From Clostridiales bacterium (GTDB taxonomy: Bacteria; Bacillota; Clostridia; Oscillospirales; Oscillospiraceae): a stretch of 8,845 nt of DNA. How positions within the stretch are numbered: position 1 is the first letter of the stretch; each line of letters opens with the position of its first letter. Positions 5,494-8,845 of the stretch are shown in pieces. The position numbers and the translations under genes are program-made. The stretch lies in assembly GCA_021205375.1 (NCBI GenBank), contig JAJPXR010000113.1:1-8845 (forward strand), given 5' to 3'. Below the pieces are notes generated by a model. That model was not told the DNA's origin. It made no database searches and was given only the letters and a program-made list of their open reading frames with translations.

Positions 5494-6240
5494 ATGAAGA
5501 AAAACAGGAAAGACGGTGAGGGAACCATCCGTCAAAAGTCTCCTAACTATTGGGAAGTTCGCATTTCCGGTGTAATCGATTTTGAGACGGGAAAGCCTAT
5601 CCGCATGATCCGGTACGCACCGACAGAACAGGAAGCTGTTCAGCTATTGCACAGTCTGCAATATGAACTGAGAAACAACAATTATCGCGCAGGCCATATC
5701 TCTCTTGGCGACTGGCTGGATCTGTGGCTCAAGACGTATATGCAAACCACGCTCAAGCAGTCCACCTACGACAGCTATGCCAGTTACGCGAAGAATCACT
5801 TTAAGCCCGCATTAGGCTCTATCCGTCTGGAAGATTTGACGACCAAGACCCTCCAGCAGTTCTACAACTATAAGATTGAAACAGAACATCTTTCCCCTAA
5901 AACCATTCGGAATCTGAACCTGTACCTGCACAAGGCACTTTCTCAAGCACAGCGGGAAGGGCTCATTTCCTATAATCCAGCAGGTGGGGTGAATATTCCC
6001 CATACTGCACGGCCTAAAATCGTTGTCTTAACAAGAGACCAGCAATACCTGCTGATTCGCGCCAGCTATCAGCACCGCTACGGTGTGTTCATCCGGCTGG
6101 ATCTGATGACCGGTCTGCGGTTGGGAGAACTGCTGGGTCTCCGTTGGGTAGACATCGACTTCCGGGCCAGTATTCTGCACGTCAATCAGACCTTTCTTCA
6201 CTTTTTAGCAATAATTCGCTGTTTTCCAAAAATCGCGTAG
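5494..6240 (+). pseudogene. Tyrosine integrase 2 (Tn916-type), catalytic domain deleted after ArgI
   Basis: Start ATG at 5494 with AGAAAGGAT (5476-5484) about 9 nt upstream. Residues 1-55 form the AP2-like arm-binding domain (DGEGTIRQKSPNYWEVRISG). Residues about 70-165 are the SAM-like core-binding domain, and the catalytic domain begins with Arg209 in MTGLRLGELLGLRW. Homology to integrase 1 stops after HVNQTF (residue 234, about position 6195). The last 14 codons, LHFLAIIRCFPKIA, look like non-coding 3' flank read through to TAG. The Lys, His-x-x-Arg, His and Tyr residues are all missing, so it cannot recombine DNA but might still bind arm and core sites. Over the shared middle region the two proteins are clearly related but not recent duplicates. 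Related full-length integrases would be well over 400 residues. Confidence 0.85.
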
Positions 6241-6258
6241 GGCCATATTAGGGCCATA
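6238..6258 (+). repeat. Direct repeat pair, 11-bp period (TAGGGCCATA)
   Basis: TAGGGCCATA occurs at 6238-6247 and 6249-6258, exactly one helical turn apart, just past the broken integrase 2 and about 90 bp from the tRNA fragment. A related TAGGCCAT lies at 6462-6469 on the other side. Size, spacing and position fit arm-type integrase or excisionase binding sites, but this is inference. Confidence 0.45.
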
Positions 6259-6309
6259 AACCATTCTTTTTGTTGCATTTCTCGGAACAAAAACAGCAGA
6301 AAAGTAAAG

Positions 6310-6345
6310 AAAAAGTTCTGAAACTATCAGATTTCAGAACTTTTT
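6310..6345 (+). terminator. Perfect bidirectional rho-independent terminator
   Basis: AAAAAGTTCTGAAA (6310-6323) and TTTCAGAACTTTTT (6332-6345) are exact inverted repeats of 14 bp around an 8-nt loop, with T runs on both strands. It terminates rightward transcription from the integrase region. It also sits directly at the CCA end of the minus-strand tRNA fragment, where a tRNA gene's own terminator would be. Confidence 0.9.
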
Positions 6346-6346
6346 A

Positions 6347-6390
6347 TGGTTGCTGGGCCGGATTTGAACCAACGACCTCCGGGTTATGAG
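6347..6390 (-). tRNA. 3' half of a tRNA-Met(CAU)-like gene, likely attachment-site core
   Basis: The minus strand reads CTCATAACCCGGAGGTC (anticodon loop with CAU and 3' anticodon stem), then GTTGGTTCAAATCCGGC (T arm with TTCAAAT loop), then an acceptor 3' strand CCAGCA-ACCA. The acceptor strand is one base short of the normal seven. The D arm and 5' half are absent: beyond 6390 the sequence is unrelated. It cannot be a working tRNA. A duplicated tRNA 3' half beside an integrase gene is the standard product of integration into a tRNA gene, with crossover in the anticodon loop, so this is read as an att remnant. Confidence 0.8.
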
Positions 6391-6511
6391 GATGACAACA
6401 TTTGGAATCTTCAAAAATTATTCCTATAATAGCGCGTTTCTGCGAGTTTAGGAAGTCTTTTTAGGCCATTTATACACAGTTCTTAATACGCCGCAAACAG
6501 GGGCGTTCAGG

Positions 6512-6532
6512 TTGGGGTAAAATTGGGGCAAA
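6512..6532 (+). repeat. Direct repeat pair, 11-bp period (TTGGGGYAAA)
   Basis: TTGGGGTAAA (6512-6521) and TTGGGGCAAA (6523-6532) are 11 bp apart and end 10 bp before the stop of the AAA/nuclease gene. With the TAGGGCCATA pair on the far side of the tRNA fragment they give the core-flanked-by-arm-repeats layout of an integrase attachment region. The functional reading is inference. Confidence 0.4.
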
Positions 6533-6541
6533 CGAATCTCG

Positions 6542-8233
6542 TTAAGCTCCCTGTACTCGCTCCATCTTCACACGGCACTTCTTCTTATAAAACGCAATAC
6601 CATAGTGGATGATCTCCGGCGGCATATCAATGCCAAAGAACTCATCGTAACGCTTTGTAGTGATTTGCTCCAGTGCTTCCCGGGCCTTTTGCTCCAGTTG
6701 CCGCTCGTCTGTGGCATATTTCAGCTCGATGATAACGCCGAAGTTCTTTTTCCGTTTCTTCACCGGTTCTACGATGATGTCTGCTCGGCCATTTCCGGCC
6801 TCGCGGTTAGAAAGCACCCGCCAGCCGTGGTTGCTGTTCAACATTCCCAGCAACATCCCGTGATAAAAGTTCTCTCGTTTTTCCAACGTCCCGCCGTCCA
6901 AAAAGCTGATAGAATCAGCCATACAGTCGTTGAGATATTCCTGTATCTCAACCGGATCACCGGTTTCAATCGCGTCCAGTAAGCCGCGCAATCCCTCGGT
7001 GTCCGCAGAAATTTTGTCAGAAAACCACTCGTCGATTTTGTCAATGAAAATGGAACGAATCTCCTGATTGGGAATCGTCAATTCGTATTCACCGTTTTCA
7101 TTCATTCCACGCTGGGTCAGATAGCCAGTGGTGAACAAAATGCTCCACAAATGCTCTGGTTTCCGGTCGATTTCGGGATAGGTCAAATCCAGCTTTAGCT
7201 TTTTGGATACGCTTTCTCCCGCGATCAGGTTTTCAATCTGTTCCCTGGTTTTCAAATTCGCTTTCTCTGCAAAGCGGACGATCATATCGTTGCTGCTGGT
7301 GTTGGCCCAGAAGTTTTGCGGCACCTTACGGGACTCGTTCAAAAGATGGTCGCACCACTTAACAACATCCCAGGGACAATAGACATTCGTCTGACCAAAA
7401 CAATAGCCATCGTACCATTCTTTCGTGAGAGCATAGTATTCACTAAGGCCATAATAGCGAAGCAGATCCTGAACTTCTGTATCTGTAAACCCGAACCATT
7501 CATCATATTTTTCATCCACGATAGTATTGACATTCAAGTTGTTCAGCCCAGTAAAAATACTCTCTTTGGAAATACGCAAGCAGCCAGTCAACACCGCAAG
7601 CTGCAAGGCGTCGTTGGTTTTCAGGGCGGCATTGAGCATTTGCCGGATCAGCAGAATCATCTGGTCGTAGTAGCCCCGTTGATAGGCTTTATCCAGGGGA
7701 ACATCGTATTCATCGACTAAGATAACAACTTTTTTGCCGTAGTGCTCATAGAGCAGTTGGGAAAGCAGTCTAAGACTGTTTTCCAGTTTTCCCTTTTCCA
7801 TCTCTAAGTCACGGAACATTTGTTGCTCTGTCTGACTCAACCGGTCACTATTCTCAAGAAAACGAAAACGTCTTGCCTCAAACCCAATAATGCTCCACAA
7901 ACCTTGCCGAGCGTCTTCATACTCCCAGCCTTCTACCCCTTTCAAGCTGATGGAAATGACCGGGTACTGCCCCATATGCTGCTGGCATAAGGCTGCTTCT
8001 TTGGAGATAGCCAGCCCATCGAAGATACTCTTATCCGTCTCCACTTCAAAGAAATACCGAAGCATACTCATATTCAGGCTCTTGCCGAAACGCCGTGGGC
8101 GTGTAAAAAGTGTTACCAAAGCCCCCTGGTTCAGCAGATCCCGAATGAGATTGGTCTTATCCACGTAATAGTAGCCACGAGTGCGCATATCCATAAAGTT
8201 TTCAACGCCCAGCGGCAATTTTAGCTTGTTCAT
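6542..8233 (-). CDS. AAA-ATPase-like protein with C-terminal PD-(D/E)XK nuclease domain (DUF1703 type)
   Basis: The complete 563-residue protein starts at 8233 with GGAGGTGA 8 nt upstream. The N-terminal AAA-ATPase-like domain has LPLGVENFMDMRTRGYYYVD, a P-loop RPRRFGKS (45-52), Walker B KVVILVDEYDVP (168-179; Asp174, Glu175) and a sensor-like AVLTGCLRISKES. The C-terminal domain carries the PD-(D/E)XK signature NGRADIIVEP (Asp485) and VIIELK (Glu503, Lys505). This architecture (AAA-ATPase_like plus PDDEXK_9) is common, often in many copies, in gut Bacteroidetes and Firmicutes. Its biological role is not established, and mobile-element or defence roles have been suspected. No signal peptide or membrane segment is seen. 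All motifs are intact, unlike almost every other gene here. It has its own promoter and sits 150 bp from the tRNA att fragment, so it is probably cargo of an integrated element. Confidence 0.92.
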   Translation of the reverse strand: MNKLKLPLGVENFMDMRTRGYYYVDKTNLIRDLLNQGALVTLFTRPRRFGKSLNMSMLRYFFEVETDKSIFDGLAISKEAALCQQHMGQYPVISISLKGVEGWEYEDARQGLWSIIGFEARRFRFLENSDRLSQTEQQMFRDLEMEKGKLENSLRLLSQLLYEHYGKKVVILVDEYDVPLDKAYQRGYYDQMILLIRQMLNAALKTNDALQLAVLTGCLRISKESIFTGLNNLNVNTIVDEKYDEWFGFTDTEVQDLLRYYGLSEYYALTKEWYDGYCFGQTNVYCPWDVVKWCDHLLNESRKVPQNFWANTSSNDMIVRFAEKANLKTREQIENLIAGESVSKKLKLDLTYPEIDRKPEHLWSILFTTGYLTQRGMNENGEYELTIPNQEIRSIFIDKIDEWFSDKISADTEGLRGLLDAIETGDPVEIQEYLNDCMADSISFLDGGTLEKRENFYHGMLLGMLNSNHGWRVLSNREAGNGRADIIVEPVKKRKKNFGVIIELKYATDERQLEQKAREALEQITTKRYDEFFGIDMPPEIIHYGIAFYKKKCRVKMERVQGA

Positions 8234-8281
8234 CTCCGTTCACCTCCAAAATGGAATGGTATACTACTTTATAATAAGGAT

Positions 8282-8310
8282 AGTTTAACACAGACACAGC
8301 GAGTTATCAA
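8282..8310 (-). promoter_or_regulatory. Predicted sigma-A promoter of the AAA/nuclease gene
   Basis: On the minus strand TTGATA (8310-8305) and TAAACT (8287-8282) are separated by 17 bp: five of six and four of six consensus matches. Transcription would start about 8275, giving a leader of some 40 nt with GGAGGTGA just before the ATG at 8233. The position suits a stand-alone gene. Confidence 0.6.
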
Positions 8311-8376
8311 GTCGAGCTTTTGTAAAGCTGGACGTTTTGGACTAGCAGCAACATCCCTGACACGAGTGGACAATGA

Positions 8377-8430
8377 GCCACATTGCGGTCTCGTTGTGGA
8401 ACCTGCAATGTGGCCTGTTTTCTTTGTTTT
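8377..8430 (+). terminator. Hairpin with T-rich tail in the spacer
   Basis: GCCACATTGC (8377-8386) and GCAATGTGGC (8405-8414) are exact inverted repeats with an inner GG/CC pair. On the plus strand CTGTTTTCTTTGTTTT follows. A further GCCACATT lies at 8440-8447. No plus-strand gene ends nearby, and read from the minus strand there is no T run, so it may be a relic terminator or have another role. The spacer 8234-8463 otherwise shows only the promoter above. Confidence 0.4.
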
Positions 8431-8463
8431 CGGTCAAATGCCACATTTTCCTACCGTTTTCGC

Positions 8464-8712
8464 TTACAGCTCCTCAACGTTAGCAGCGATGACATTTTTA
8501 TACCAGTGAAAGATTTCTTCTTGTAGCGGTTGCCAGTGCCGTCATCACAGGTGTGGCTGACCTCTAACTTTTCGATGGCACTCATACAACGCGTTCAGCG
8601 AGTAGTGTACCTCCACCGGATCGAACTGCCACCCCCTGTCAGTAGCTTTCGCATAGAAATTACGGATGGAATGGGCATTGCTGCTGTTGACAATGGTGTT
8701 CACCCGCTCCAA
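8464..8712 (-). pseudogene. Small broken ORF downstream of the E1-like gene, unknown family
   Basis: The minus strand reads (TTG)ERVNTIVNSSNAHSIRNFY, AKATDRGWQFDPVEVHYSL and NALYE. One extra base near 8580 then shifts the frame to AIEKLEVSHTCDDGTGNRYK, and one missing base near 8508 returns it to WYKNVIAANVEEL and TAA (8464-8466). Corrected, it gives about 83 residues of convincingly protein-like sequence. It starts as the E1-like gene ends (TTG at 8712, stop of the neighbour at 8714-8716), which suggests an operon. I do not recognise the family and assign no function. An intact small ORF in the middle frame (from the ATG near 8587) is an alternative but explains less. Confidence 0.45.
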
Positions 8713-8713
8713 G

Positions 8714-8845
8714 TCATCCTTCCAGTGGTTTAATCAAATCTTTGATAACCTCTCCAGCCAGGATCAGACCAGCTACAGATGGAACGAACGCAACACTTCC
8801 CGGAATGTCCCTTCGCTGCGTACATTTTCGTTTTGTCCCAGGTGG
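8714..8845 (-). CDS. C-terminus of a ThiF/MoeB/E1-like adenylyltransferase, possibly TcdA
   Basis: The last 43 codons of a gene enter from the right edge. RRDIPGSVAFVPSVAGLILA then GEVIKDLIKPLEG and TGA. The PGSVAFVPSVAGLILAGEVI stretch is the characteristic C-terminal helix region of the ThiF/HesA superfamily, whose members adenylate a C-terminal Gly or a tRNA base in the cytosol. In clostridia the closest match I recall is TcdA (CsdL), which converts t6A to its cyclic form on tRNA. A standalone E1 of another pathway is equally permitted because the Rossmann and zinc-binding parts lie outside the window. The stop overlaps the neighbouring small ORF. Confidence 0.7.
   Translation of the reverse strand, partial: PPGTKRKCTQRRDIPGSVAFVPSVAGLILAGEVIKDLIKPLEG

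Noticed and set aside
6347..6390. Functional tRNA-Met gene
   Set aside because: The D arm, 5' acceptor strand and half the anticodon stem are missing and the acceptor 3' strand is one base short.
7316..7720. 134-codon plus-strand frame inside the AAA/nuclease gene
   Set aside because: It is antisense to a well-conserved protein and has no ribosome binding site or recognisable motifs.

Overview
The window looks like a decayed accessory region from a gut-type Gram-positive Clostridia genome, probably Oscillospiraceae-like. That placement is inferred from a Gram-positive CpsC/CpsD tyrosine kinase, Tn916-type tyrosine integrases with an AP2-like arm-binding domain and a HicB-like tail, an IS630 transposase remnant, and strong GGAGG/AAAGGAG ribosome binding sites. 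No housekeeping gene fixes the species. Much of the window is wreckage: at least six genes are truncated, frameshifted or interrupted. The clearly complete sizeable gene is the AAA-ATPase/PD-(D/E)XK protein at 6542-8233. The ORF at 4058-5230 is open but has lost both of its original ends.

Layout from left to right. 1-1804 (minus strand): a capsule-type CpsC-CpsD fused tyrosine autokinase, broken by an in-frame TAG and a +1 frameshift, behind a near-consensus sigma-A promoter and a roughly 200-nt leader with a perfect 10-bp inverted repeat. About 1880-2704 (minus): a multiply frameshifted fragment of a large glycosidase-like protein. 2704-3095 (minus): an IS630 C-terminal fragment without its catalytic Glu region. 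3097-3797 (plus): the 3' part of a serine recombinase without its catalytic Ser, two tiny ORFs and a rho-independent terminator. 3917-5350 (plus): a structured leader and a tyrosine integrase that lost its N-terminal domain but keeps a full catalytic set and a HicB-like tail. Two copies of a 38-bp hairpin-forming repeat lie inside this gene, and the second brings stop codons. 5494-6240 (plus): a second, related integrase that keeps its N-terminus but has lost most of its catalytic domain. 6238-6532: a terminator and a 44-nt 3' half of a tRNA-Met(CAU)-like gene, flanked by short direct repeats of 11-bp period, which reads as an attachment site. 6542-8310 (minus): the AAA-like/PD-(D/E)XK protein with its own promoter. 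8464-8845 (minus): the C-terminus of a ThiF/E1-like (possibly TcdA) protein followed by a small broken ORF of unknown function.

The most coherent reading is a tRNA-associated integration hotspot in which several integrative elements and insertion sequences landed, recombined and decayed. The two integrases are complementary halves of one family. The most unusual signal is the short interspersed repeat inserted twice, in two reading frames, in the integrase coding sequence, reminiscent of Rickettsia palindromic elements. Some single-base frameshifts could be sequencing or assembly errors, and read-level checking would settle this.
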